Shown piece after piece: positions 1 through 8,690 of a stretch of DNA of 64,000 nt. The first letter of the stretch is position 1. Each line of letters begins with the position of its first letter. The DNA is from Rhizobium brockwellii (lineage in GTDB: Bacteria; Pseudomonadota; Alphaproteobacteria; Rhizobiales; Rhizobiaceae). The position numbers and the translations under genes are program-made. The notes under the pieces are model-generated. The model did no database searches and had not been told where the DNA came from. It saw only the letters and a list, made by a program, of their open reading frames with translations. The stretch spans positions 3,716,001-3,780,000 of the forward strand of contig NZ_CP053439.1 of the NCBI RefSeq assembly GCF_000769405.2. The letters run 5' to 3'.

Positions 1-3000
1 AGATCGTAGATCAGCTGCGCCAGATCTTCGATGGAATAGATGTCGTGATGCGGCGGCGGCGAAATCAGGCCAACACCCGGCGTCGAATGGCGGGTCTTGG
101 CAACGGTCGCGTCAACCTTGTGACCCGGCAGCTGACCGCCTTCGCCAGGCTTGGCGCCTTGCGCCACCTTGATCTGCAGCACGTCGGCATTGACGAGATA
201 TTCGGTGGTCACCCCGAAGCGGCCTGACGCGATCTGCTTGATCGCCGAACGTTCCGGGTTCATCGAACCATCGGCCAGCGGCATGTAGCGGTCGGATTCC
301 TCGCCGCCCTCGCCGGTGTTCGACTTGCCACCGATCCGGTTCATGGCGATCGCCAGCGTCGTATGCGCCTCCCTTGAGATCGAGCCGAACGACATCGCCC
401 CCGTCGAGAAACGCCTGACGATATCAGCCGCCGGCTCGACCTCGTCGATCGATATCGGCTTGCGGCCGAGCGCCTCGGCGCTCTTCATCTTGAAGAGCCC
501 GCGGATCGTGTTCATGCGCAGCGCCGAGTTGTTCACCATCTCGGCGAATTCCTGGTAACGGTCCTCGGCATTGCCGCGCACGGCATGCTGAAGGGCGGCG
601 ACCGCATCCGGCGTCCAGGCATGGCTTTCGCCGCGCATGCGATAGGCATACTCGCCGCCGATATCGAGCGTCGTCGCAAGGATCGGGTCGGCGCCGAAGG
701 CCGCGGTGTGGCGGGCGACGGTCTCAGCGGCGATTGCCTCGAGGCCAACGCCTTCGATCATGGTCGCGGTTCCGAAGAAATACTTGTCGATGAACTCCGA
801 CTGCAGGCCGATCGCATCGAAAATCTGCGCGCCGCAATAAGACTGATAGGTCGAGATACCCATCTTCGACATGACCTTGAGGATGCCTTTGCCGACCGCC
901 TTGATGTAGCGGTAGACGATTTCGGTGGCATCCACTTCCTTCGGGAATTCGCCCTTGGCATGCATGTCGAGCAGCGTGTCGAAGGCGAGATACGGGTTGA
1001 TCGCCTCGGCGCCGTAGCCGGCGAGCAGGCAAAAATGGTGCACTTCGCGCGGTTCGCCGGTCTCGACGACGAGGCCGACCGAGGTGCGAAGCCCCTTGCG
1101 GATCAGGTGATGGTGCACGGCAGCCGTTGCCAGCAGTGCCGGAATCGCGATCCGGTCCGGCCCGATCTGGCGGTCGGAGAGCACGATAATGTTATAGCCG
1201 CCCTTGACCGCCGCTTCCGCGCGCTCGCAGAGCCGGTCGAGCATCTCGGGCATGCCTTCGGCGCCACGTTCGATATCATAGGTGAAATCGAGCGTCTTGG
1301 TGTCAAAACGGTCTTCGGTATGACCGATCGAGCGGATCTTTTCGAGATCGCCATTGGTCAGGATCGGCTGGCGCACTTCGAGCCGCTTGGCGTTGGCCGC
1401 GCCCTCATGGTCGAGAATGTTCGGCCGCGGCCCGATGAAGGAAACCAGGCTCATCACCAGTTCCTCGCGGATCGGGTCGATCGGCGGATTGGTGACCTGC
1501 GCGAAGTTCTGCTTGAAATAGGTGTAGAGCAGCTTCGACTTTTCCGACATGGCCGAGATCGGCGTATCCGTGCCCATCGAACCGATCGCCTCCTGGCCCG
1601 TTGTCGCCATAGGCGACATCAGGATGCGGGTATCCTCGAGCGTGTAGCCGAAGGCCTGCTGGCGGTCGAGCAGCGACACGTCGCGGCGCAGCGCCCGCGG
1701 TTCCACCGGCTTCAGGTCTTCGAGGATGAGCTGCGTGCGGTTGAGCCAGCTGCGATAGGGATGGGCCGTCGCCAGTTGCGACTTCACCTCGTCGTCTGAG
1801 ATGATCCGGCCTTCTTCCATGTCGATCAGCAGCATCTTGCCCGGCTGCAAGCGCCACTTCTGGATGATGATCTCTTCCGGAACCGGCAGCACGCCGGCTT
1901 CGGACGCCATGATGACGCGATCATCATTGGTGACGAGGTAGCGCGCCGGCCGCAGGCCGTTGCGGTCGAGCGTCGCGCCGATCTGCTTGCCGTCGGTGAA
2001 GGCGACCGCGGCCGGCCCGTCCCAGGGCTCCATCAGTGCGGCATGATATTCGTAGAAGGCCTTGCGTTCGGCGGCCATCGACTGGTTGCCGGCCCAGGCT
2101 TCCGGGATCAGCATCATTACCGCATGCGCCATCGAATAACCGCCGCGCACCAAGAATTCGAGTGCATTGTCGAAGCAGGCGGTGTCCGACTGCCCCTCGT
2201 AGGAGATCGGCCAGAGCTTGGAGATATCCTCGCCGAACAGCGGCGAGGAGACCGACGCCTGGCGCGCCGCCATCCAGTTGACGTTGCCGCGCAGCGTATT
2301 GATCTCGCCATTATGGGCGACCATGCGATAGGGATGCGCGAGCTTCCACGACGGGAATGTGTTGGTCGAGAAGCGCTGGTGCACCAGGGCGACCGCGCTT
2401 TCGAAACGCGGGTCTGACAGGTCCCTGTAATAGACGCCGACCTGATAGGCCAGGAACATGCCCTTGTAGACCACCGTCGCCGACGACAGCGATACCGGAT
2501 AGAAATTGCTCTCTTCGCCGTCGAACTCGTCATAGATGCGGTTGGAGATTACCTTGCGCAGCGTGAACAGCCGGCGCTCGAACTCGTCGTTGTTTTCGGC
2601 ATCCTCGCCGGCGCCGATGAAGACCTGCACATGATGCGGCTCGGTTGCGGCAATGGCCGGCGCCTTGGAGAGCGAGGAATTATCGACCGGCACATCGCGG
2701 AAGCCGATGAAGACCTGACCTTCCTCGGTGATGACGTCCTTGATCACCTTCTTGAAGTGTTCGATCTGCTTTTCATCGCGCGGCATGAAGATATGGCCGA
2801 CGCCGTATTCGCCGACAGGCGGCAGGGTGATGCCCTGCTCGGCCATCTCCTCGCGGAAGAAACGGTCGGGGATCTGCACCAGGATGCCGGCGCCGTCACC
2901 CATCAGCGGATCGGCGCCGACGGCGCCGCGATGCGTCAGGTTCTCGAGGATGAACAGGCCATCCTTGACGATTTGGTGCGACTTCTGGCCCTTCATATGC

Positions 3001-3158
3001 GCGACGAAGCCGACGCCGCAGGCATCATGTTCGTTGCGCGGATCGTAGAGGCCCTGTTTCTTCGGCAGGCCGGAGGCGGATTTGGAGATATTGGCCGTCG
3101 CGCGCAGCTCTTCAGCAGCAAACCGGTCAACTTCCATGGATGGCGTCTTCGTCATCAT
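1..3158 (-). CDS. gltB: Glutamate synthase (NADPH) large subunit, 3' end outside window
   Basis: GltB transfers the glutamine amide to 2-oxoglutarate, giving two glutamates, with GltD as reductase partner. About 1052 codons are present of a family length near 1550, so the C-terminal FMN/3Fe-4S and GXGXG parts are mostly missing. The N-terminal class II glutamine amidotransferase domain is clear: DACGVGF places the nucleophilic Cys at residue 47, exposed after removal of a propeptide. THRGAVGADPLMGDGAG follows. The visible 3' end reaches FGSISREAH and IGGKSNTGEGGE of the synthase domain. Two consecutive ATGs (3158 and 3155) follow a GGAGG ribosome site; the second has better spacing. gltD would be expected to the left of the window. 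Confidence 0.97.
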   Translation of the reverse strand, partial: MMTKTPSMEVDRFAAEELRATANISKSASGLPKKQGLYDPRNEHDACGVGFVAHMKGQKSHQIVKDGLFILENLTHRGAVGADPLMGDGAGILVQIPDRFFREEMAEQGITLPPVGEYGVGHIFMPRDEKQIEHFKKVIKDVITEEGQVFIGFRDVPVDNSSLSKAPAIAATEPHHVQVFIGAGEDAENNDEFERRLFTLRKVISNRIYDEFDGEESNFYPVSLSSATVVYKGMFLAYQVGVYYRDLSDPRFESAVALVHQRFSTNTFPSWKLAHPYRMVAHNGEINTLRGNVNWMAARQASVSSPLFGEDISKLWPISYEGQSDTACFDNALEFLVRGGYSMAHAVMMLIPEAWAGNQSMAAERKAFYEYHAALMEPWDGPAAVAFTDGKQIGATLDRNGLRPARYLVTNDDRVIMASEAGVLPVPEEIIIQKWRLQPGKMLLIDMEEGRIISDDEVKSQLATAHPYRSWLNRTQLILEDLKPVEPRALRRDVSLLDRQQAFGYTLEDTRILMSPMATTGQEAIGSMGTDTPISAMSEKSKLLYTYFKQNFAQVTNPPIDPIREELVMSLVSFIGPRPNILDHEGAANAKRLEVRQPILTNGDLEKIRSIGHTEDRFDTKTLDFTYDIERGAEGMPEMLDRLCERAEAAVKGGYNIIVLSDRQIGPDRIAIPALLATAAVHHHLIRKGLRTSVGLVVETGEPREVHHFCLLAGYGAEAINPYLAFDTLLDMHAKGEFPKEVDATEIVYRYIKAVGKGILKVMSKMGISTYQSYCGAQIFDAIGLQSEFIDKYFFGTATMIEGVGLEAIAAETVARHTAAFGADPILATTLDIGGEYAYRMRGESHAWTPDAVAALQHAVRGNAEDRYQEFAEMVNNSALRMNTIRGLFKMKSAEALGRKPISIDEVEPAADIVRRFSTGAMSFGSISREAHTTLAIAMNRIGGKSNTGEGGEESDRYMPLADGSMNPERSAIKQIASGRFGVTTEYLVNADVLQIKVAQGAKPGEGGQLPGHKVDATVAKTRHSTPGVGLISPPPHHDIYSIEDLAQLIYD

Positions 3159-3696
3159 CTTTCCTCCTGTCGAAGCCCGCAGTGCCGCGGGCGGCTTTTC
3201 GTCCCACGCCGCAACCCGAAGATAGGTTCGGCGCGTGACAGCGCTGTTGCATTGTGAAGATCGGCCGCAGACATCTGCTTTAAAGGAAAGCAAACCGTCG
3301 CGTTCCGCGCCTGCCATTCGCCTCCGCGCGCCGCCCTTGAGGCTTGACGCTCGGAAGAACTATAGCGTGAAAGCCGGTCTGTTCCAGGGCTTTCGGCGCC
3401 TCTTCGGTCATAAAGGCCAAAATAGGACAGCAACACTGTCCTAATTCATCAGTTCTATGCCAGAAAGCATTCGGCTCTGCAAGAGCGCTCCGTCAAAAAA
3501 CGTCAATTTGCGACGGAAGATTGCCTGCGTAGCGGCGATGACGAAAGAAAATTACGCTGTGACGTATTATTTTGTTAATTGATTGCGTAGTTCAATTTCC
3601 GTGATGTGTCGCGGGCGACAACCTTGATCCTGTGAAGCTTTGGCGTAATGTCCGCTGCGGACTTGCCAACCCCTTCCCTTCTCACGGTTTCCCCAC
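3159..3696. other. Intergenic region upstream of gltB and ltaE
   Basis: This divergent 538-base region should hold the promoters of gltB (minus) and the threonine aldolase gene (plus). I see no convincing gene. A short minus frame over 3155-3436 lacks a ribosome site and recognisable protein features. The notable structure is the perfect inverted repeat at 3423-3443, listed separately. Confidence 0.6.
3423..3443. promoter_or_regulatory. Perfect 8-bp inverted repeat, candidate operator
   Basis: TAGGACAG, a 5-base spacer CAACA, then CTGTCCTA. The arms are perfectly complementary and flanked by AT-rich bases. The symmetry and 13-base centre-to-centre spacing suit a dimeric regulator. It lies about 265 bp upstream of gltB and 255 bp upstream of the aldolase gene, so either could be the target. 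I do not recognise the regulator. Confidence 0.4.
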
Positions 3697-4749
3697 ATGT
3701 TCTTTGCTTCCGATAACTGGGCCGGCGCCCACAAATCCATTGCCGAACGTCTGCTGACGGAATCGACCGGCTTTGCCGCCGCCTATGGCGCCGGCGATCT
3801 CGACAGAAAGGTCGAAGCCCGTTTTTCCGAGATCTTCGAGCGTGAGGTTTCGATCTTCTTCGTCGCCACCGGCACAGCCGCCAACTCGCTGTCGCTGGCA
3901 AGCGTCCAGCGCCCCGGCGGCATAACCTTCTGCCATTCGGAAGCCCATGTGATCGAGGACGAATGCGGTGCGCCGGAATTTTTCTCCGGCGCCGCCCGTC
4001 TCGTTGCCGTTGACGGCGAAGCCGGCAAGATCGACCCGGCGAAGCTTTCGGCGAAGATCGCAAGCTTTCCCGAGGACGCCGTCCATCACGGCCGCGCCAG
4101 CGCCGTGACCATCACCCAGGCGACCGAGATCGGCACCGTCTATTCCCTGCCGGAGATCGGCGAGATCGCCGCCATATCAAGGAAACGCAATCTGCCGCTC
4201 CACATGGATGGCGCCCGCTTCGCCAACGCCCTGGTCGCACTCGGCGCCACCCCGGCCGAGATGACCTGGAAGCGCGGCGTCGACATGCTGTCCTTCGGCG
4301 GCACCAAGAACGGCTGCTGGTGTGCCGAAGCGATCGTCTTCTTCAATCCGGATCAAGCCCGGGAAATGCCGTTCATCCGCAAGCGCGCCGCCCAGCTCTT
4401 CTCCAAGTCGCGTTTCATCGCCGCCCAGTTCGATGCCTATTTCGAAGATGGCCTCTGGCTCGATCTCGCCCGCCATTCGAACGGCATGGCCGACCGGCTG
4501 CGCTCCGGCATCGGCACGAGCAACTCGGCTCGCCTGGCCTGGCCGACCGCATCCAACGAAGTTTTTGCCGTCGTCAGCAAAAGTGCCGCAAAAATTGCGG
4601 AGGAAAAGGGCGCGAAATTTTACGAATGGCCAGTCCCGGCGGCAACGCCCGAACTTGTTTCCGAAAGCGAAACCCTGATCCGTCTCGTCACCAGTTTCGC
4701 GACGACCGAAGCTGATGTCGATGGCTTCTTGAAGTGCCTGGCCGCCTGA
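3697..4749 (+). CDS. ltaE: Low-specificity L-threonine aldolase
   Basis: A PLP enzyme of fold type I, 350 residues, the usual length. It cleaves L-threonine or L-allo-threonine to glycine and acetaldehyde in the cytosol. The PLP lysine is K204 in SFGGTKNG. The aspartate that contacts the pyridine nitrogen is D171 in HMDGAR. The stacking-histidine region is FCHSEAH near residues 79-84, and the phosphate-binding turn is ATGTAAN near 57-63. ATG at 3697 is the first start and opens directly into the family's N-terminal FASDN motif. It converges on the LysR gene, with a strong hairpin between them. Confidence 0.93.
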   Translation: MFFASDNWAGAHKSIAERLLTESTGFAAAYGAGDLDRKVEARFSEIFEREVSIFFVATGTAANSLSLASVQRPGGITFCHSEAHVIEDECGAPEFFSGAARLVAVDGEAGKIDPAKLSAKIASFPEDAVHHGRASAVTITQATEIGTVYSLPEIGEIAAISRKRNLPLHMDGARFANALVALGATPAEMTWKRGVDMLSFGGTKNGCWCAEAIVFFNPDQAREMPFIRKRAAQLFSKSRFIAAQFDAYFEDGLWLDLARHSNGMADRLRSGIGTSNSARLAWPTASNEVFAVVSKSAAKIAEEKGAKFYEWPVPAATPELVSESETLIRLVTSFATTEADVDGFLKCLAA

Positions 4750-4756
4750 TCGCCTG

Positions 4757-4790
4757 CCGGAAAGGCTTGCCGGCCCGGCAGGCCTTTCGG
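4757..4790. terminator. Hairpin between convergent ltaE and LysR genes
   Basis: CCGGAAAGGCTTGCCGG at 4757-4773 pairs with CCGGCAGGCCTTTCGG at 4775-4790 over about 15 pairs with one bulge and one mismatch. There is no T run on either side. It sits in the 55-base convergent gap, so a shared terminator is likely, though intrinsic termination is not proven. Confidence 0.5.
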
Positions 4791-4804
4791 TGACGGGCAA
4801 GGAT

Positions 4805-5659
4805 TCACGCCGACCGCAATCCCCTCACCTTTTGCAGAATATCCTCGGATAGTGCCGAGACCAGAGCTTGGTCCGCGCCCTTACGCGGCACCAGCACGAA
4901 TTCCACATCTTCCAGCACCGGAAGTTTTCCCGCAGCGATCTCCTTCAGGCCGGACGGCGCCATGCTGCGCGGTTGCACCAGCACGCCCATCCCGGCTCGC
5001 GCCGCCGCCGTCAGCCCGCTCAGGCTGCCGCAGGTGCAGACGATCCTCCACGGCACCCCGTTTCGCCCGAGTGCTTCGAGCGCGATCACCCGGGTGACGC
5101 TCGGCGGCGGAAAGGCGATCAGCGGCAAAGGGCCGGAGGCAAGCACGCGCTCGGGATCGCGTGCCAGCCAAACGAGCGGCTCTCGATAGACGAGTTTTCC
5201 GCGCGCATCGCCGAGCCGGCGCTTGGCAAGCACCAGATCGATCTCGCCATTGTCCTGCATCTCGTAAAGAACGCCGGAAAGCGCAACCGTCAGTTCGAGG
5301 TCGACCGAGGGGTGCGAACGCACGAAATCCTCCAGCACCGCCGGCAGCTGGCTGGTGACGAAATCCTCCGATACGCCGAGCCGCAGACTGCCGCGCAGGC
5401 TGTTGCTCTTAAACAGCGACTGGACCTGCCCCTCGATCGAAAGCATGGCACGCGCATGCGACAGCAGCGCCTCGCCATCGCCGGTCAACATCACCTTATG
5501 GGTGTCGCGCGCCAGCAGCCTGCGCCCGAGCGTCGTCTCCAGCCGCTGGATGTGCTGGCTGACCGTCGACTGCCCGAGGCCGAGCCTTTCTGCGGCGAGC
5601 GTGAAACTGCCCATCTGTTCGACGGTAACGAAACTGCGCAATTGCGAAAGGTCCAACAT
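4805..5659 (-). CDS. LysR-family transcriptional regulator
   Basis: A 284-residue protein with an N-terminal winged helix-turn-helix (residues about 3-62; AAERLGLGQSTVSQHIQRLE is the recognition region) and a periplasmic-binding-like effector domain from about residue 90. Length and architecture are typical of LysR regulators. The start is divergent from the SBF-like transporter gene at 5748 with 88 bp between, so it probably controls that gene and itself. The effector is unknown. The effector domain has a cysteine pair (CTC near residue 208) that might respond to redox, but this is only a guess. Confidence 0.93.
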   Translation of the reverse strand: MLDLSQLRSFVTVEQMGSFTLAAERLGLGQSTVSQHIQRLETTLGRRLLARDTHKVMLTGDGEALLSHARAMLSIEGQVQSLFKSNSLRGSLRLGVSEDFVTSQLPAVLEDFVRSHPSVDLELTVALSGVLYEMQDNGEIDLVLAKRRLGDARGKLVYREPLVWLARDPERVLASGPLPLIAFPPPSVTRVIALEALGRNGVPWRIVCTCGSLSGLTAAARAGMGVLVQPRSMAPSGLKEIAAGKLPVLEDVEFVLVPRKGADQALVSALSEDILQKVRGLRSA

Positions 5660-5673
5660 GATCCGGCTTCTCG

Positions 5674-5684
5674 ATAACTGTTAT
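5674..5684. promoter_or_regulatory. Palindrome in the LysR/transporter divergent promoter
   Basis: ATAAC-T-GTTAT, an odd-length perfect palindrome, 15 bp upstream of the LysR start and 64 bp upstream of the transporter start. LysR regulators bind partly dyadic sites in such divergent regions. A canonical T-N11-A core is not obvious, so the assignment rests on position and symmetry. Confidence 0.35.
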
Positions 5685-5747
5685 TCCTTGCATCCTGGAT
5701 CATAATGGACGACAGAACAATGACTGTTTTCACGCCGCGAGACCGCC

Positions 5748-6752
5748 ATGCGCCGCTTTCTGCCCGATACATTCACCATCCTGCTTGTCTGCACCGTCAT
5801 CCTCGCCTCGTTGCTGCCGGCGCGCGGCACATTCGCGGATTATTTCGGCATCGCCACCGATCTTGCCATCGCGCTTCTGTTCTTCCTGCATGGCGCCCGC
5901 CTGTCGCGCGACGTGGTCATCGCAGGCTTGCTGCACTGGCGCCTGCATATCGTCATCCTGCTGACGACCTTCGGCATCTTCCCGTTGCTCGGCATGGCAC
6001 TCGGGCTGATCCCCGACACGATCCTGCCGCAGCCGCTTTATCTCGGCATCCTCTTCCTCTGCGTGCTGCCGTCGACGGTGCAGTCGTCGATCGCCTTCAC
6101 CTCGATGGCGGGCGGCAACGTGCCCGCCGCCATCTGCTCGGCCTCGGCATCCAACATCTTCGGTATGTTCCTGACGCCGCTGCTCGTCGGCCTGCTGTTT
6201 TCCGTCGGCGGCCATGGCGGCTTCTCCTTTGACGCGTTGGAGCAGATCCTGCTGCAGCTGCTTGCCCCCTTCATCGTCGGCCAGATCCTGCAGCCCTGGA
6301 TCGGCGACTGGATCCGCGCCAAGAAGAAGATCCTGATGCCTGTCGACCGCGGCTCGATCCTGATGGTCGTCTATCTCGCCTTCAGCACGGCGGTGGTGGA
6401 AGGGCTGTGGCACACCTTCTCGATCGCCGATATCGCCGTCGTCATCGTCGCCGACATGGTCCTGCTGGCAATTGTCCTGGTTCTGACGATGTTCGGCAGC
6501 CGCTGGCTGGGCTTCAACAAGGCCGACCAGATCACCATCACCTTCTGCGGCTCGAAGAAGAGCCTCGCAAGCGGCGTGCCGATGGCCAACGTCATCTTCG
6601 CCGGCCAGTCGATCGGCGCGATCGTGCTTCCGCTGATGCTGTTCCACCAGATCCAGCTGATGGTCTGCGCCGTCATCGCCCAGAAATACGCCGCCGCCGC
6701 GGCCCGCCGCGCAACGGACAAGGAAATCGACGAGGCAACCAGCCCGGCCTGA
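5748..6752 (+). CDS. SBF-like (bile acid:Na+ symporter superfamily) transporter, YfeH type
   Basis: A 334-residue inner-membrane protein with about ten hydrophobic helices (for example residues 10-24, 36-50, 66-88, 96-116, 122-150). It resembles the YfeH/SBF-like branch of the bile acid:sodium symporter superfamily. Motifs include LPSTVQSSIAFTSMAGGN near 107-124 and FCGSKKSLASGVPMA near 265-279, which form the crossover substrate/sodium region in relatives. The substrate is unknown; organic anions are typical. The divergent LysR gene suggests substrate-induced expression. ATG at 5748 starts the conserved RRFLPD N-terminus. A terminator hairpin follows directly. Confidence 0.85.
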   Translation: MRRFLPDTFTILLVCTVILASLLPARGTFADYFGIATDLAIALLFFLHGARLSRDVVIAGLLHWRLHIVILLTTFGIFPLLGMALGLIPDTILPQPLYLGILFLCVLPSTVQSSIAFTSMAGGNVPAAICSASASNIFGMFLTPLLVGLLFSVGGHGGFSFDALEQILLQLLAPFIVGQILQPWIGDWIRAKKKILMPVDRGSILMVVYLAFSTAVVEGLWHTFSIADIAVVIVADMVLLAIVLVLTMFGSRWLGFNKADQITITFCGSKKSLASGVPMANVIFAGQSIGAIVLPLMLFHQIQLMVCAVIAQKYAAAAARRATDKEIDEATSPA

Positions 6753-6762
6753 GCCGAAATAA

Positions 6763-6793
6763 AAAACGGCGCCCCATAGGAGCGCCGTTCGTT
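6763..6793. terminator. Bidirectional intrinsic terminator
   Basis: AACGGCGC at 6765-6772 pairs with GCGCCGTT at 6782-6789. An A-rich run lies on the left and a T-rich run on the right, so it can serve both the transporter gene (plus) and the hsp20 gene (minus), which converge here. Confidence 0.8.
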
Positions 6794-6812
6794 TTATCCG
6801 ATAAGGATGTGA

Positions 6813-7283
6813 TTAGCCGTCGATGATCTGCGCCTCGATGGCCTTCGGAGCCTCGACCGGTTCTGCGGCAATCGCGATCTTGCGGGGCTTCATGGCCTCG
6901 GGAATATTGCGCAGAAGGTCGATGTGCAGAAGGCCGTTCTTCAGCGAAGCGGCGGTCACCTCGACATGGTCGGCGAGCTGGAAGCGGCGCTCGAAGGCGC
7001 GCTTGGCAATGCCGCGGTAGAGGAATTCGCCGCTTTCGGCAGGTTCCTCGTTCTTTTCACCCTTCACGGACAGCACAAGGGCATGGGCTTCGATCGAAAG
7101 TTCGGTCTCGTCGAAACCGGCAACGGCCATGGTGATGCGATAGGTGTTTTCACCGGTGCGCTCGATATTATAGGGCGGATAGGTCTGCGCCTGCTCCGGC
7201 TGGGCAAGGCTGTCGAGCATGGTGAAGAGCCGGTCGAAACCGACGGTCGAACGATAAAGGGGAGAGAAGTCTACGTGACGCAT
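6813..7283 (-). CDS. Small heat-shock protein, Hsp20/IbpA family
   Basis: A 156-residue ATP-independent holdase. The alpha-crystallin domain spans about residues 36-135, with ITMAVAGFDETELSI opening it and the signature ASLKNGLLHIDL near 111-122. A C-terminal IAI anchoring motif (RKIAIAAEP) mediates oligomerisation. The N-terminus (MRHVDFSPLYRSTVGFDRLF) is that of rhizobial IbpA-class proteins. The start at 7283 is fixed by GGAGG six bases upstream. Expression looks heat-controlled at two levels: a sigma-32-like promoter at 7390-7418 and a ROSE-type thermometer hiding the ribosome site. Confidence 0.95.
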   Translation of the reverse strand: MRHVDFSPLYRSTVGFDRLFTMLDSLAQPEQAQTYPPYNIERTGENTYRITMAVAGFDETELSIEAHALVLSVKGEKNEEPAESGEFLYRGIAKRAFERRFQLADHVEVTAASLKNGLLHIDLLRNIPEAMKPRKIAIAAEPVEAPKAIEAQIIDG

Positions 7284-7383
7284 GATGTCCTCCTGTGGAA
7301 GCGACGTGTTGCGATAAAGTGCCCCTGAGACCCCATCTTTGGCGGCCTTGGGACGGTTGCGCAGGCCCTGTTCGGCACCCGCA
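7284..7383 (-). promoter_or_regulatory. ROSE-type RNA thermometer in the hsp20 leader
   Basis: The leader is about 100 nt long on the minus strand. Immediately before the start codon a hairpin (7287-7305) pairs GUCGCUUCC with the ribosome site GGAGGAC across an ACA loop, leaving a bulged G. The 5' arm contains UCGCU, matching the UYGCU signature of ROSE thermometers, whose 3' hairpin masks the Shine-Dalgarno sequence at normal temperature. Outer stems further upstream are likely but I did not fold them fully. Confidence 0.75.
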
Positions 7384-7389
7384 GAAAGG

Positions 7390-7418
7390 AAATGGTGATG
7401 GGATTCGAGGAGTTCAAG
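7390..7418 (-). promoter_or_regulatory. Sigma-32 (RpoH)-like promoter of hsp20
   Basis: On the minus strand, CTTGAA (7418-7413), 17 bases, then CCATTT (7395-7390). As I recall it, the rhizobial RpoH consensus is CTTGAA-N17-CCANAT, so this is a one-mismatch fit. It would start transcription near 7383, giving a leader of about 100 nt, the right length for the ROSE element. Confidence 0.65.
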
Positions 7419-7688
7419 ACCTTTTCGAAGTCGCCTTGATCGACCCGTGAACCGCGTATGAACGACCGGTTCGGAGCACGTTCAGGCGCCTTCGCCTAGG
7501 AATTTAGGCGTCGGGTGAAATCTGGTCCCGATGGCTGAAGTGCATCGTCCCTTCTTCTTCAGCCTCAACTTCGGCCGGCCGCGAGCACCCTCATGCTCCT
7601 GCCGGCCCTTTTCCCCACCGCTTTCCAAGCCGGATGCCATGCGCTATCCCTGATGCGAAGCAGTCAGCAGCGGCGCATTGGCAAAGTC
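7419..7688. other. Intergenic region before the hydrolase gene
   Basis: No gene is supported here. Upstream of the hydrolase there are in-frame starts at 7593 and 7653, but no strong ribosome site and no recognisable protein features. The sequence holds the hsp20 promoter at its left edge and presumably the hydrolase promoter. Confidence 0.5.
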
Positions 7689-8663
7689 ATGGATCAGGTT
7701 CTCTATTCGACGCCCGATAATCCCGCCCCGGAAAACCGCACGGAGGGGTTCTTCGAAACCCATGACGGCCACCAGCTGCGATACGCCGTCTTCCGCTCGA
7801 GCGGCCAGATTGCCAAGGGCACCGTCGTCATCCTGCACGGCCGAAACGAATATATCGAGAAATATTTCGAGACGATCCGCGACCTGACGGGCAAAGGACT
7901 CTGGGTCGCGACCTTCGATATGCGCGGCCAGGGCGGCTCGCCCCGGCTCCTGAAGAGCCGCAACCATGGCCACATCCGCCGCTTTGCCGATTACGAGCGT
8001 GATCTCGACACCTTCCTCGAAAAGGTGGTGCTGCCGGATACCCGCCTGCCCTTCTATCTGCTCGCCCATTCCACCGGCGGCCTGATCGCGCTGTCGGCCG
8101 CGCCCTATCTCACCACCCGTATCGATCGCATGGTGCTGTCGGCGCCCTTCATCGGCCTGACCGGCCAGTCGGCCTCGCCCCGCGTCATCCGCGCTCTCGC
8201 CGGCACGCTGACGGCCCTCGGCCTCGGCTTCCTGCCGCTGACCTCCAAGCTGAAGGAGCCGAACTTCAGCGACAATCCGCTGACCTCGGACGAACACCGT
8301 TTCGAGCGCAATGTCGCAATGATGAAGGCTCATCCGGAACTGACGCTCGGGCCGCCGACAGCCCGCTGGCTGATCGAGGCCTTTCGCACGATGGACCGGG
8401 TCACCTCGCCCTACCATCTCTTCTCGATCACCATCCCGACCATCGTTATCGCCCCGACGCGTGACGGTGTCGTGCCCTACACGGCGCAGGAGCGGCTTTC
8501 GCGTTATTTCCGCGCCGGTCAATTGGTGCCGATCAACGGCGCCCGTCACGAGATCTTCCAAGAACGGGATATCTACCGCGCCGCCGCCCTTGCCGCTTTC
8601 CACGCCTTCATTCCCGGCAGCGATGCCGAAGAAAACCAGGACGTCGCCGCCCTCGGCACGTAG
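7689..8663 (+). CDS. Alpha/beta hydrolase, lysophospholipase-like
   Basis: A 324-residue serine hydrolase of the Hydrolase_4/lysophospholipase (PldB-like) group. The nucleophile elbow is AHSTGG with S128; the acid is probably D259 in APTRDGVV and the base H287 in GARHEIF. The oxyanion strand is ILHGRNEY (residues 48-55), and FDMRGQGGS (77-84) is the family signature. It lacks a signal peptide, so it is cytosolic or peripheral. I chose ATG 7689 because homology-like sequence begins there; ATG 7653 would add 12 residues. It converges with the phosphatase gene. Monoacylglycerol or lysophospholipid is a likely substrate, inferred from the family only. Confidence 0.85.
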   Translation: MDQVLYSTPDNPAPENRTEGFFETHDGHQLRYAVFRSSGQIAKGTVVILHGRNEYIEKYFETIRDLTGKGLWVATFDMRGQGGSPRLLKSRNHGHIRRFADYERDLDTFLEKVVLPDTRLPFYLLAHSTGGLIALSAAPYLTTRIDRMVLSAPFIGLTGQSASPRVIRALAGTLTALGLGFLPLTSKLKEPNFSDNPLTSDEHRFERNVAMMKAHPELTLGPPTARWLIEAFRTMDRVTSPYHLFSITIPTIVIAPTRDGVVPYTAQERLSRYFRAGQLVPINGARHEIFQERDIYRAAALAAFHAFIPGSDAEENQDVAALGT

Positions 8664-8690
8664 TCCGGATCGGCTTTATCGACCGGGGGA

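Noticed and set aside
585..1799. A 404-codon plus-strand frame inside gltB
   Set aside because: Opposes the well-conserved GltB reading frame; no ribosome site or protein family.
3155..3436. 93-codon minus frame upstream of gltB
   Set aside because: It overlaps the gltB start and ribosome site, lacks its own signals and has non-protein-like composition.
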